DNA from: Fidelibacterota bacterium
GTDB lineage: Bacteria; Pseudomonadota; Alphaproteobacteria; Rhodospirillales; Rhodospirillaceae
Assembly: GCA_947475895.1 (NCBI GenBank)
Contig: CANJMF010000018.1
Location: forward strand, 1-63,347
Direction: 5' to 3'
Length of the DNA stretch: 63,347 bases
Position numbers and translations under genes: made by a program. Position 1 is the stretch's first letter, and each line of letters begins with the position of its first letter. Positions 16,876-25,584 of the stretch are shown here, piece by piece. The notes beneath the pieces were generated by a model. That model did no database searches. It was not told the origin of the DNA and saw only the letters and a program-made list of their open reading frames with translations.

Positions 16876-18905
16876 GCACGCGCTTCCTGCAGAGCCGGCG
16901 TGCTGCGTCCGCGCATCACGGCGCGCAGACCGAAGCCCAGCATGGCGATCACGACCAAGCCGAAGATGACGCACAGCGTTGCGTCCATATAGTCGTTGAA
17001 CACGATCTGCTCCATTTGCGCGATGGATTTTGCGGGCGCCAATACCGTATCAGCGTCGATACCGGCTTGGACCATGCGGGCGTGCGCGAGGAAGCCGATC
17101 GCCGGATCCGAGTGCCAAATCTTCTGAACGCCGGCGGTCATCGAGCACACCAGTAGCCAGGTCAGCGGAACAAGGCCCACCCAGTACGCTTTCGCCTGCG
17201 GGCTGCGGGCGATGAGCACGGTGACTGTCGTCAGCGCAATCGCTGCCAGCATTTGATTCGAGATGCCGAACAGGGCCCACAGCGAGTTAATACCGCCGAA
17301 GGGATCGACCACGCCCTGGTAAAGGATGTAACCCCAACACGCGACGGCGATGCCGGTGCCGAGCGCGTTGCCGGTCCATGAGTTCGTACGGCCGAGCGAA
17401 GGCGAGAAGTAGCTGAAGATGTCCTGCAGCATGAAGCGCGCGACGCGCGTGCCGGCGCTGATGGTGGTCAGGATGAACAGCGCTTCGAACAGAATGGCGA
17501 AGTGATACCAGAACGCCATCATCTCCTTGCCGCCCATCATCTGCGACAGGATGTGCGCCATGCCGACCGCGAGTGTCGGCGCGCCGCCCGAACGCGACAG
17601 GATCGAAGTTTCACCGACGTTCTTGGCGGTTTCCGCCAAAGATTCGGGTGTGATCACGAAGCCCCAGTTGGAGATCGCTGCCGATGCGCTTTCCACCGTC
17701 GTGCCGATGAGCGCGGCCGGTGCGTTCAGCGCGAAGTATGTGCCCGGATCGAGGCACGTGGCGGCGACCAGCGCCATCACGCCCACGAAGGATTCCGCGA
17801 CCATGGCGCCGTAGCCCAGGATGCGCGTGTCGCTTTCACGCTCGACCATTTTGGGCGTCGTGCCCGAGGAGATGATGGCGTGAAAGCCCGAGATCGCACT
17901 GCAAGCGATGGTGATGAACAGGAACGGGAACAGCGAACCGGCGAAGGAAGGCCCCGTGCCGTCGATGAAGCGGGTCATCGCCGGGAACTGAATCTCCGGA
18001 AGCACAAACAAAATGCCGCCGGCGAGCAGAACGATCACGCCGATTTTCATGAAGGTGCTGAGATAGTCGCGTGGCGCCAGCATCAGCCACACCGGCAAGA
18101 TTGCGGCGACAAAGCCAAACACGATCAAGCCGATGGCGATTTGCGGACCGCTGAAGGTGAACATCGGGCCCCAGACTGGGTCCGCCGCCACGTTCGCGCC
18201 GCCGATCAGCGATGCCAGCAAAAGCACAATACCGATAACTGACACCTCAAGAATGCGGCCGGGGCGCAGGTAGCGCATGTACACGCCCATGAAGAGCGAG
18301 ATCGGAATGGTCATGATGACCGCGAACGCGCCCCAGGGGCTGCCGATCAAGGCTTTCGTGACCACAAGGCCCAGCACGGCGATCAGGATGGTGCTGATCA
18401 TGAAGATGCCGATCTGAGCGATGACGCCGGCGTCTTTGCCGAGTTCGTCTTTAATCATCTGCGACAGGCTCGAGCCGTTACGGCGCATGGAGAACGCCAT
18501 CACCAAGAAGTCCTGAACGCAACCGGCGAACACCGCGCCGGCAAGGATCCACAAGATGCCTGGCAGGTAGCCCATCTGCGCGGCGAGCACGGGGCCGACG
18601 AGGGGGCCCGCGCCGGCGATGGCTGCGAATTGGTGACCGAAGAGAACGACCGTGTTGGTCGGCACGTAGTCGAGGCCGTCATTGTTGCGAATGGCGGGCG
18701 TCGGACGAGAGTCGTCGAGGCATAAAACCTTGTTGGCGATGTAACCGCTATAGAAGCGATACCCGAGCGTGTAAGTGCAGATGGCCGCGATGACCATCCA
18801 GGCCGCGTTGACGGTTTCGCCGCGGTTCAAGGCAAGAATTCCCAGCGAGGCTGCCAAGCCAATGGCCGCCAAAACCCAAGCGCCTTTGATCAATAAAGAT
18901 TTCAT
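16872..18905 (-). CDS. cstA: CstA/BtsT-family carbon-starvation transporter
   Basis: Inner-membrane protein of about 677 residues with many transmembrane helices. Family members import peptides or pyruvate during carbon limitation. Diagnostic segments include DDSRPTPAIRNNDGLDYVPTN and AAIAGAGPLVGPVLAAQMGYLPG near the N-terminus and HAIISSGTTPKM in the middle. Start ATG 18905 (MKSLLIKGAWVLAA) has GGAGGGG about 8 bases upstream. An upstream in-frame ATG at 18986 gives an unlikely Arg-rich leader. It is coupled to the downstream YbdD-type gene. No regulator is adjacent. Confidence 0.92.
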   Translation of the reverse strand: MKSLLIKGAWVLAAIGLAASLGILALNRGETVNAAWMVIAAICTYTLGYRFYSGYIANKVLCLDDSRPTPAIRNNDGLDYVPTNTVVLFGHQFAAIAGAGPLVGPVLAAQMGYLPGILWILAGAVFAGCVQDFLVMAFSMRRNGSSLSQMIKDELGKDAGVIAQIGIFMISTILIAVLGLVVTKALIGSPWGAFAVIMTIPISLFMGVYMRYLRPGRILEVSVIGIVLLLASLIGGANVAADPVWGPMFTFSGPQIAIGLIVFGFVAAILPVWLMLAPRDYLSTFMKIGVIVLLAGGILFVLPEIQFPAMTRFIDGTGPSFAGSLFPFLFITIACSAISGFHAIISSGTTPKMVERESDTRILGYGAMVAESFVGVMALVAATCLDPGTYFALNAPAALIGTTVESASAAISNWGFVITPESLAETAKNVGETSILSRSGGAPTLAVGMAHILSQMMGGKEMMAFWYHFAILFEALFILTTISAGTRVARFMLQDIFSYFSPSLGRTNSWTGNALGTGIAVACWGYILYQGVVDPFGGINSLWALFGISNQMLAAIALTTVTVLIARSPQAKAYWVGLVPLTWLLVCSMTAGVQKIWHSDPAIGFLAHARMVQAGIDADTVLAPAKSIAQMEQIVFNDYMDATLCVIFGLVVIAMLGFGLRAVMRGRSTPALQEARA

Positions 18906-19032
18906 GTCGATTCCCCTCCGCACTGGCGCGCGCGCGCACGCCTCCACTCCAAAGCGCCAAGGCGGCGCCCGCTCTCCGGGGCGCACTGTGCCATAAAAAG
19001 GCTGAAAGTCGAACCCGCGAAAGCCGCGGTTT

Positions 19033-20016
19033 CTAGGTCCTGGCTTCGAGCCGGAGCTTCTTATTTTGCTGCACCGGACGGAACCGCTTGAGGTATGTCG
19101 GAACCACCACTTCTACGGTCGTGGGTGCAATGCCGAAGGCGGCTAAGCCGGGCAAACGTCCCGTCGCCACATTTCCCAATCTCAGCATTTTGAGCTGATC
19201 GGGCGTGAACGGCGGCTTAGGCAGGAATTGCAGGAAAAGCGCACTGATGCTGGCCACAAAGAACGGGAATCCGGCCACCCAGCGGCGGCGCAATGTGGCT
19301 TCATTCACGATATTCAGGATTTCGCGCATGTCATAGATGCGCGGGCCGGCCAGTTCATAGACTTGGCCCGCGTGGGCCTGGCCTTCGAGGCTTTGGGCAA
19401 TCGCGTCAACCACGTCGCCCACATACACAGGCTGGAAACGCGATCCACCGCCGCCGGTCGCGTGGGGCACGGTGTTGGTGAAGAACGGCAGGATCGGCGA
19501 GATTTGGGCAATTTTGCCAAACATATTGAAAAAGCCGTCTTCGGATCCGAAGACCACAGACGGGCGGATAATCGTGACTTTCGGAAAAACTTCGCGCGCG
19601 GCTTTTTCACCTTCGGCCTTGCTGCGCGCATACTTCGACGTGGCATGGGCATCGGCACCTAGCGCTGACAGATGCACGAAATGACTAGCACCCGCAGCAG
19701 CAGCGGCCTTCGCGACATTGGCAGCGCCTTCAACGTGAAGCGCCGAGAACGAGCGGCGTCCGCATGAATACAACACACCCACCAAGTTCACGACCGCATC
19801 GGAGCCGTGCACCGCTTTGGCGACGCTTGCCGGATCCATGACGGACGCTGGCACCAGTGAAATTTGACCCAGATCACCGGCCGGCTTCAGATACCAAGCC
19901 TTTTGAATGTCGCGCACGGCGACGCGAACGCGCCACCCTTGCGCGGCGAGATGGCGAACCAAGTGCCGGCCGATGAAGCCGGAACCGCCGAAAACCGTGA
20001 CGAGTTTCTGCGTCAT
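19033..20016 (-). CDS. NDUFA9-like NAD(P)-binding atypical SDR
   Basis: 327 residues. The N-terminal Rossmann motif VFGGSGFIGRHLVRHL and the rest of the fold match the NDUFA9 accessory subunit of complex I and its alphaproteobacterial homologues. HLSALGADAHATSKYARSKAEGE has the Tyr-Lys pair of extended SDRs. Whether it joins complex I or acts alone (for example in lipid or quinone metabolism) is not shown by the sequence. The nuo genes are not in this window. It is divergent from the tRNA-Leu gene. Confidence 0.85.
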   Translation of the reverse strand: MTQKLVTVFGGSGFIGRHLVRHLAAQGWRVRVAVRDIQKAWYLKPAGDLGQISLVPASVMDPASVAKAVHGSDAVVNLVGVLYSCGRRSFSALHVEGAANVAKAAAAAGASHFVHLSALGADAHATSKYARSKAEGEKAAREVFPKVTIIRPSVVFGSEDGFFNMFGKIAQISPILPFFTNTVPHATGGGGSRFQPVYVGDVVDAIAQSLEGQAHAGQVYELAGPRIYDMREILNIVNEATLRRRWVAGFPFFVASISALFLQFLPKPPFTPDQLKMLRLGNVATGRLPGLAAFGIAPTTVEVVVPTYLKRFRPVQQNKKLRLEART

Positions 20017-20126
20017 AACGTGTGTTTACTGCCCTTTTCCCGAGGCTTCATCAGTGACATAGAACCCCCTCGGCTGGCAACAGGCGGGTGCCTCAAAAAC
20101 CCGCCAAACCCTTGCGTTTCCTTGCA

Positions 20127-20154
20127 TTGACAACCCCGAAGCCGCCCTTTATCC
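20127..20154 (+). promoter_or_regulatory. probable sigma-70 promoter of tRNA-Leu
   Basis: TTGACA at 20127-20132 and TTATCC at 20149-20154 are separated by 16 bases and end 12 bases before the tRNA 5' end. Confidence 0.55.
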
Positions 20155-20166
20155 CTCGGCCCTGTC

Positions 20167-20253
<87 letters not shown>

Positions 20254-20384
20254 CCCTTAGAAAATTTTGTTATTTTTTCAAAGGCTTGACGTTGGGTGCG
20301 CCAATGTCGCCCCGTGAAGGTGCGCCAATATCGTTCGCGTTTTGATCGGCTACGATCAAATGAAGCGCCCGTGCAGCGATTTTA

Positions 20385-20585
20385 TTGCGGTTTGCTCTGC
20401 GCGTATATCGAGCCGCTTCGCTAGGGCTGGCGTGTGCCGTCTTTCTTTTTCTTACGCCGCCACTTACGGAGATCGTGACCTTTCGGAATGCAGACGCCAG
20501 CCGTCCACGGGTCTTTCTTGTTTGCGAAGGGCGCGCTCACGACCGCACCTCTGCTTCTGCCTGGGGACAGACGCTGCGCCAATAA
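20385..20585 (+). CDS. weak candidate small exported protein
   Basis: 66 residues from a TTG start. ASLGLACAVFLFLTPP would be a hydrophobic signal segment. There is no clear ribosome-binding site. The 3' end overlaps the minus-strand small gene at 20537-20746, so at most one of the two is likely real here. Nothing is recognised. Confidence 0.2.
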   Translation: MRFALRVYRAASLGLACAVFLFLTPPLTEIVTFRNADASRPRVFLVCEGRAHDRTSASAWGQTLRQ

Positions 20586-20746
20586 GCTAGGTACGGCTCG
20601 ATCGATCCGGCGCCGTAAGATGTAGAAAGAGTGCCGTCGCCGTCAGGTCCGCCATTCTGACGGATTTGGACCGTCAAAATGTCGTGGCCTCCAGCACGCG
20701 CGGTAATTCTCATTTCCACGAAGTCGTCGGTCGCGTTCGGAGCCAT
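20537..20746 (-). CDS. hypothetical small protein in tRNA-Leu element
   Basis: 69 residues starting MAPNATDDFVEMRITARAGG and containing ILTVQIRQNGGPDGDGTL. Composition is protein-like, with alternating hydrophobic residues suggesting a small beta-rich domain. I do not recognise it. Its start is 53 bases from the plus-strand start at 20800, so the two may share a divergent promoter. Confidence 0.4.
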   Translation of the reverse strand: MAPNATDDFVEMRITARAGGHDILTVQIRQNGGPDGDGTLSTSYGAGSIEPYLAYWRSVCPQAEAEVRS

Positions 20747-20799
20747 AGTCAACGCCTTCTCGTCGCTTGTGGGTACAGTTGACCACGTTGAAGGCACAC

Positions 20800-20931
20800 G
20801 TGACAAAAAAGGACTCCAGCGACGATCATCACCACTATATCGACGGCGGCCCAATAGCCGATGTTGAGAACGGTACCGTGCGTCTATCGGCCAATGCCGA
20901 CGTCGCAATTACTCTGGAAGATGATAAATAG
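20800..20931 (+). CDS. hypothetical 43-residue acidic protein in tRNA-Leu element
   Basis: GTG start at 20800 with GAAGG 5 bases upstream; TAG stop at 20929-20931. The product begins with a charged, His-rich stretch (KKDSSDDHHHY) and ends NADVAITLEDDK. No family is recognised. It is divergent from the 69-residue frame at 20537-20746. Confidence 0.35.
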   Translation: MTKKDSSDDHHHYIDGGPIADVENGTVRLSANADVAITLEDDK

Positions 20932-21166
20932 CCGGCCTCAGACGTCTGACCCGCTCGTAGCCGAAGCGCAGCAACCGAAGCTCTTTTGTACGAGCCCAGT
21001 CTTAGAAAGGGAACGTCGCGAAGACTGAATGTGAAATGTGCTCGCACCACGTGCGTTCAGACACCACGTGAGCGTTTTTCACAGTATTAAGTTTGATGCC
21101 GCAGTCCTAATTGCGCGTTGGTGCGTTGATACTCAACGAACCATCAGATGCATACCGGAGGGATTT

Positions 21167-21352
21167 ATGGCCATAAGAAATCGAGAGCAAAGGCCCGCAG
21201 GCGGAGAATTTGAGGCGGGCGAAACTCTGATCTCAAGGGACGGATGCTTCGTCGTGAACGGCGAAGATGTTCTGAACGACCAGGATATCCGCGCAACACT
21301 TGCATTTATACAAAGCCAATGGCGTGAGGCCCACATAGTCCCGCCTCAGTAG
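21167..21352 (+). CDS. hypothetical 61-residue protein in tRNA-Leu element
   Basis: ATG 21167 is preceded at 4-5 bases by GGAGGG, the best ribosome-binding site in the element. The product, MAIRNREQRPAGGEFEAGET then ISRDGCFVVNGEDVLND and IRATLAFIQSQW, looks like a small cytoplasmic protein. I do not recognise the family. Confidence 0.5.
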   Translation: MAIRNREQRPAGGEFEAGETLISRDGCFVVNGEDVLNDQDIRATLAFIQSQWREAHIVPPQ

Positions 21353-21631
21353 CTCGTCTGTAGCCTCATGGGCCCGTAAGCTAGGCGACCCGCATCAGAC
21401 GAACGCGCCCGGTTTCGGGGCGGATATCAAAAGTCGTTGAATTAAGGCAAACACGCGCCAAGGCGTGGCTTACTTTTGCTGGGTTTAATACCTCGTAATT
21501 TCCGAGCCTATACCCAGCCATGTTTTCCTGCGACGCTACGCCATACACCTCAATTGGCCGTAGTTACCGCTGCGTGTGGCAAGTGCATTCCACGCGCAGC
21601 TGTTGGTTTTCGGCAGAGCGATCGGATCAAC

Positions 21632-22285
21632 GTGCCCCACAAAGAGTCGCAAACCCAAAGCGCACCGCTACGGGAAGTACATATACCTCAGTGGCATGAA
21701 AAGCATCTGAGAGCTGCGACCCATGCTGCCGGTGTCGCGCTTTGGTCGTGGAATGTAAACACGGACGCCATCGTGATGGATGGCCAGATAGGCGTCGAGA
21801 GCGTGCCGGGCAAAGGAAGCGTGTTTTGGTTCACCGTAGCGCTGCCGCTGGCAGCAGCGCCGGTCGCATTAGAAAAAGACGCGGCTGCGGTCAAATGTCG
21901 CTCCGCACGCATCCTCGTGGCCGAAGACATAGAAATGAATCGGGTTATTGCGGCGGCTTTGCTTAAGACGGGCGGCCATGAGGTGACGATGGTCGAGAAC
22001 GGTAAGGACGCAATTGAGGCCGTGAAGCAGAGTCCTTTTGACCTCATCTTTATGGATATGGAAATGCCGATCATGGATGGCCTAGACGCAACTCGGAAAA
22101 TTCGCGGCTTGGACGGAGACGCCGCGGCCACTCCGATTGTTGCGCTGACTGCCAACGCATTGACGGAGGACGCCGCTCGGTGTCGCGCGGCAGGAATGAA
22201 CGACCATCTTGCAAAGCCGATTACCAAGCTCTCCCTTACAAACATGATTGAAAAATGGGCGTCAAATCGTGAGCTAGAAAATTGA
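21632..22285 (+). pseudogene. internally deleted hybrid histidine kinase / receiver protein
   Basis: In one frame a PAS-like start (HLRAATHAAGVALWSWNVNTD) is joined directly to the end of a HATPase domain (GQIGVESVPGKGSVFWFTV). A complete receiver domain follows, with acidic pocket in VAEDIEMN, phospho-acceptor Asp in FMDMEMPIMDG, and Lys in LAKPI. The dimerisation/phosphoacceptor-His domain and most of the ATP-binding domain are missing, so it cannot autophosphorylate. The deletion is in frame, so the receiver may still be made. GTG 21632 is a possible start; the frame stays open back to 21476. It ends about 145 bases before the element's right boundary. Confidence 0.7.
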
Positions 22286-22336
22286 GTTAAGTATCGCCTT
22301 TTGGAATTGTTGGGGGACTCTGATCAACCCAATTTG

Positions 22337-22391
22337 GTGCGACAAATGATCCGAATACCTTGGGAAGATACGGGAAACTAATTTGTCGCAC
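22337..22391. repeat. inverted GTGCGACAAAT pair, left of att core
   Basis: GTGCGACAAAT at 22337-22347 and its reverse complement at 22381-22391, 33 bases apart. The inner edge is 38 bases from the attachment core. This may be arm-type integrase-binding sites. Confidence 0.75.
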
Positions 22392-22429
22392 TCGCCCGTA
22401 ACCCTATGATATGCATAGGTTGTTGTGCG

Positions 22430-22445
22430 CCTCTTCCGGGCACCA
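22430..22445 (+). other. attachment-site copy of the tRNA-Leu 3' end
   Basis: Exact 16-base match (CCTCTTCCGGGCACCA) to the tRNA-Leu 3' terminus at 20238-20253. It lacks the rest of the tRNA, so it marks the far boundary of the integrated element. Confidence 0.85.
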
Positions 22446-22485
22446 TCTTTTCTAATTATTTGAAATCTCACAAAGTGGCTCGCGC

Positions 22486-22510
22486 GTGCGACAAAATGAA
22501 TTTGTCGCAC
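22486..22510. repeat. perfect hairpin of the GTGCGACAAA motif, right of att core
   Basis: GTGCGACAAA, loop ATGAA, TTTGTCGCAC: a 10-bp perfect stem. It uses the same word as the pair left of the core. No T-run follows, so it is not a terminator. Confidence 0.8.
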
Positions 22511-22842
22511 CTCTGAAATCGTCCGCGATTTCTTGAGTGATGCTCTGGGGTATACTTCGCGCTAGGCAAATAGACGTGGCCTGTCTTTCGGTGCGAGCGC
22601 ACCGGTACGCGTACCCTCCACAACAGCGACCACGGCCCCGTGTACGGGACAGAGTCGCCGGGTGTGGGGATCAATCGTAGCTAGGTCCTACCCACCGTCG
22701 GGTCCGGACACGCGGCCGACAATTATCTTGCCCGAAGCTTCAACCCCTCGGCGGCATGTCCTGGGATGAAACAGCGCGCAGCGCCACCACGAGAAGAGCC
22801 GCTTGTCGCTTGATCGTCATGGATGCCCCCTATGACGACAGG

Positions 22843-23652
22843 TTACGCGGCTTTTTCCGACCCAGAATGGCCACCCGGTCGTTGGGACAGCAAAAAAATA
22901 AGTCCGACAATTACGATAAGGAGGACCACGGACGCGAGCGGACGGCTCAATTCGAGCCCACCGCTTTCACGAGGCTTATCTAGAAAATCGCCGACGGTAG
23001 CGCCAAGCGGTCGCGTAAGAATAAATGCAGACCAAAATAGTAATACGCGGGAAATTTTTGTTGCCGCATAGAGCGCGGCAACGACAATGAGAGCCGCACC
23101 GAAGATCAACGCGCTGCCCGAGTAGCTAAGGCTGCTATCGGCAATCCAGTCACCTAAAGCGGTGCCAAGCGTCTGCGAAAAGGTAATTGTAATCCAGTAA
23201 TAGGTTTCCTCACGACGACCGGAAACCGTGTTCACATCGACGGTCCCCAATGCTTTGTACCAGGCAAACAGTGACACCAGTACGCACGCCAGAAGCAGAA
23301 GCGAGCCACCGGGATATCCAATCCCAAGCGATCGCGTCGCCATGTCGGCTAAGGTGGTTCCCGCAGTCGTTGAGGCGACAATCGTGGCCCAGTAGAGCCA
23401 CGCATTGAATTTGCGAGCGCGAATTTGCAGCAAGACAAGAACTACCAACAGCACGCCGAAGATCGCTGTGCCGATAAGATAACCATAGCCGGTCGCTTCC
23501 TCGGTCGTCTCACCGAGCCAGGTCATCGTGACGCTGTCGCCGCCGGTCTCGCCAAGCGTCGTAGCTAAAATTTTTATAGCCCAAAATCCGAGCGTAACGG
23601 CGGGCACTTTTGACAATGTGTGGGCTAAGTCATTTGGTGGCGTGCTGGTCAT
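22843..23652 (-). CDS. DUF347 (COG4705-type) integral membrane protein
   Basis: 269 residues with about eight hydrophobic segments. Four internal repeats are visible: ATTLGETGGDSVT, GTTLADMATRSLG, GTALGDWIADSSL and GATVGDFLDKP. This is the DUF347 repeat, with a conserved Gly/Asp-Glu at the membrane entry. Function is not established; acidic residues in each repeat suggest cation handling, which is inference. GAGG precedes the ATG at 23652. It is 9 bases downstream of the outer-membrane-type gene, third in a probable three-gene operon. Confidence 0.75.
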   Translation of the reverse strand: MTSTPPNDLAHTLSKVPAVTLGFWAIKILATTLGETGGDSVTMTWLGETTEEATGYGYLIGTAIFGVLLVVLVLLQIRARKFNAWLYWATIVASTTAGTTLADMATRSLGIGYPGGSLLLLACVLVSLFAWYKALGTVDVNTVSGRREETYYWITITFSQTLGTALGDWIADSSLSYSGSALIFGAALIVVAALYAATKISRVLLFWSAFILTRPLGATVGDFLDKPRESGGLELSRPLASVVLLIVIVGLIFLLSQRPGGHSGSEKAA

Positions 23653-23661
23653 TGTGATCCT

Positions 23662-24396
23662 CTAGAACGTAAAAAGGAGTGCTGCGTACCAGGAGAGTTG
23701 GTCCATTTGATTGGCGTTTTGAATGCCCGGCCCCATTGAGCCGACGAGATGGAATGTGTCTGTCACGTCGTAGCGGATACCAGCGCTTACACCCGTCAAA
23801 TGACGTGATCCGCTCGCGTCCGGTGTTTGATGATATATTTCCGCGCCGAACTCTAAATTTTCGAGCGCCTTGTAAGTTACGGCCCAGCCGACAAGGCAGT
23901 AATCCTTTGAGCCATTACGGCGGTTGATGGCGCAACCTCCGCCACCAAAGGTGCCCCAACGGCCCGTTTGGCGACCTATCCAGAGTGGGAGGAAAAACGT
24001 CACATGTTGATCGCCCACATGTGACGAACCACTCGGAAGGAAAACACGCGGAAAGATAGCGACATCGACGCCGGCCGTTTCTTGATGAATGAAACGATAC
24101 TTGGCCGCGAGTTCAACGTTTCCGAGACCGCCGATAAAGGGGCTGCCCGTAGGATGATTGTATTCAATGGGCACCGTCACGGACAATTGTAAGTCGGGCG
24201 CTCCGCCGTAGCTGATGTCTAATCCAGCCGCTCCGCCGCTTCCGTCAATTGTTCGTGTACCCGCACCAAAAGCATAGATCTCAAAATGACCTATCTCGGT
24301 AGGCTCTGGATCGTCAGTCACGTACGGAGGGCCCGCCGCAGCAGGAAGCGGCAGCAGAAATGGAAAAACCCATGCGAGACGTCGCGGATGGTTCAC
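23662..24396 (-). CDS. MetA-pathway-type outer-membrane beta-barrel protein
   Basis: About 244 residues. The signal peptide is LAWVFPFLLPLPAAAG, then GPPYVTDDPEPTEIGHFEIY. The repeated amphipathic strands (SYGGAPDLQLSVTVPIEY, GNVELAAKYRF, AGIRYDVTDTFHLVGSMG) resemble the PF13557 phenol MetA-type transporter barrels. It ends in an aromatic residue (ALLFTF), as outer-membrane barrels do. GTG 24396 lies 2 bases after the TGA of the upstream small gene, indicating coupling, and is preferred over the longer ATG at 24450. The substrate is unknown. Confidence 0.7.
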   Translation of the reverse strand: MNHPRRLAWVFPFLLPLPAAAGPPYVTDDPEPTEIGHFEIYAFGAGTRTIDGSGGAAGLDISYGGAPDLQLSVTVPIEYNHPTGSPFIGGLGNVELAAKYRFIHQETAGVDVAIFPRVFLPSGSSHVGDQHVTFFLPLWIGRQTGRWGTFGGGGCAINRRNGSKDYCLVGWAVTYKALENLEFGAEIYHQTPDASGSRHLTGVSAGIRYDVTDTFHLVGSMGPGIQNANQMDQLSWYAALLFTF

Positions 24397-24398
24397 AG

Positions 24399-24647
24399 TC
24401 AACCTTGGGTGACGACAGGATTCTTCCGCGAGAGCGCCGACATCACGCACAGAAAAATCGCATTCGGCGAACGCGGCTCAACCTTAAGCCAGTCGGCGGA
24501 TACACGATCAAAGTTGGCGACGGCGTCGTTGGCGAACGCGAAGGGAAATTGTGCAAAATCTAAAACATGGTTTTGCGGAAGCCCCCGCTTGCCGCGCTCG
24601 GCACGTTCCGCATTCTCGACTTCGGCGATGAGTTCTTGGGGTGTCAC
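24399..24647 (-). CDS. hypothetical 82-residue protein, first gene of operon
   Basis: GTG start at 24647. The product begins MTPQELIAEVENAERAERGK and contains NHVLDFAQFPFAFANDAV. I do not recognise it. Tight coupling to the next gene (TGA then GTG two bases later) supports that it is translated. No signal peptide or membrane segment is evident. Confidence 0.5.
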   Translation of the reverse strand: MTPQELIAEVENAERAERGKRGLPQNHVLDFAQFPFAFANDAVANFDRVSADWLKVEPRSPNAIFLCVMSALSRKNPVVTQG

Positions 24648-24783
24648 ACTTGCACGCGAGCGATGCTCGCCTCGACCGGAGGGGTTGGCGGTATTTTAGT
24701 CCGGAGCCCCGAAAGGTTAGTTCACCGAAGATTCGATGTCGAGCGACCGAGAAGCGTGGCTTTTTCGCTGTAAGGCGCGGTTA

Positions 24784-24814
24784 CCTAAATCAAGCCATTG
24801 ATTTTGTTTAGGTG
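24784..24814. repeat. imperfect inverted repeat upstream of rnd
   Basis: ACCTAAA at 24784 pairs with TTTAGGT ending near 24814, with a further partly complementary interior (TCAA/TTGA). It lies between divergent genes. It could be an operator or a weak bidirectional structure; nothing decides. Confidence 0.3.
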
Positions 24815-24858
24815 ATATGGCCCTCTTCGGCCTTCAAACATTCAACGAGATTTAAGCT

Positions 24859-25467
24859 GTGACCAATCATCTCCATCGCGGCGATCTTCCGGCCAATGTT
24901 GCCTTTAAAGGCGCAATCGCCGTCGATACTGAGACCATGGGCCTTAGTCTCACGCGCGACCGTCTGTGTCTCGTGCAGCTTTCGGGCGGCGACGGCCACG
25001 CGCACCTCGTCCAGATTCTCCCGGGCACGCCATCGCCACGTCTTGCGGCCCTGTTGGCCGACGAAGCGGTTCTCAAGATTTTCCATTTCGCGCGCTTCGA
25101 TCTCGGCATGATTCAGAAATACCTGAATGTCCGTTGCGCGCCGGTTTACTGCACACGCACGGCATCGAAGCTTGTGCGCACGAACACCGACAGACACGGT
25201 CTTAAAGACCTGTGCAAGGAATTGCTCGGCGTCGAGATCTCGAAGCAGCAGCAGAGCTCGGATTGGGCCGCACCCACACTGACGAACGATCAAATCGACT
25301 ACGCCGCGGCCGACGTCCTATATCTCCACAGCCTTAAAGGCGAAATGGATCGTTTGTTGGTGCGGGAAGGCCGGGCGGCGCTGGCCGAGGCCTGTTTCCG
25401 GTTTCTTCCCGACCGCGCGGCCCTCGATTTGGCCGGTTGGCCCGAAGAAGACATCTTCGCTCATTAA
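24859..25467 (+). CDS. rnd: ribonuclease D (short form)
   Basis: 3'-5' exoribonuclease of 202 residues, the exonuclease domain only, without HRDC domains, as is common in alphaproteobacteria. The DEDDy motifs are AVDTETMGL near residue 22 (ExoI), FHFARFDLGMI near 77 (ExoII) and YAAADVLYLHSL near 154 (ExoIII with Tyr). It would trim tRNA and other stable RNA precursors in the cytoplasm. The start is GTG 24859; no strong ribosome site is visible. Confidence 0.9.
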   Translation: MTNHLHRGDLPANVAFKGAIAVDTETMGLSLTRDRLCLVQLSGGDGHAHLVQILPGTPSPRLAALLADEAVLKIFHFARFDLGMIQKYLNVRCAPVYCTRTASKLVRTNTDRHGLKDLCKELLGVEISKQQQSSDWAAPTLTNDQIDYAAADVLYLHSLKGEMDRLLVREGRAALAEACFRFLPDRAALDLAGWPEEDIFAH

Positions 25468-25584
25468 TAATTGCTCACGGTTGCAGGACCGACCCAGCTA
25501 TCCACCCCTCGGGCGGTTGACCCTGCGTAAACCTTTAGGCGATACTTTGGCCCAGTTCTTGCACAATCCACACCCAAGCAGGTA

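Larger units (their letters stand above)
22286..22842. other. gene-free stretch around the tRNA-Leu element boundary
   Basis: No convincing gene in 557 bases. It holds four copies of GTGCGACAAA(T) in two inverted pairs, the 16-bp attachment copy at 22430-22445, a small hairpin GGTGC-GAGC-GCACC at 22590-22603, and the 12-bp palindrome GGTACGCGTACC at 22604-22615. Short open frames here lie antisense to the next gene or lack starts. Confidence 0.7.

Noticed and set aside
22756-22983. Plus-strand frame at the end of the DUF347 gene
   Set aside because: Overlaps the DUF347 gene antisense, with no ribosome site and no recognisable sequence.
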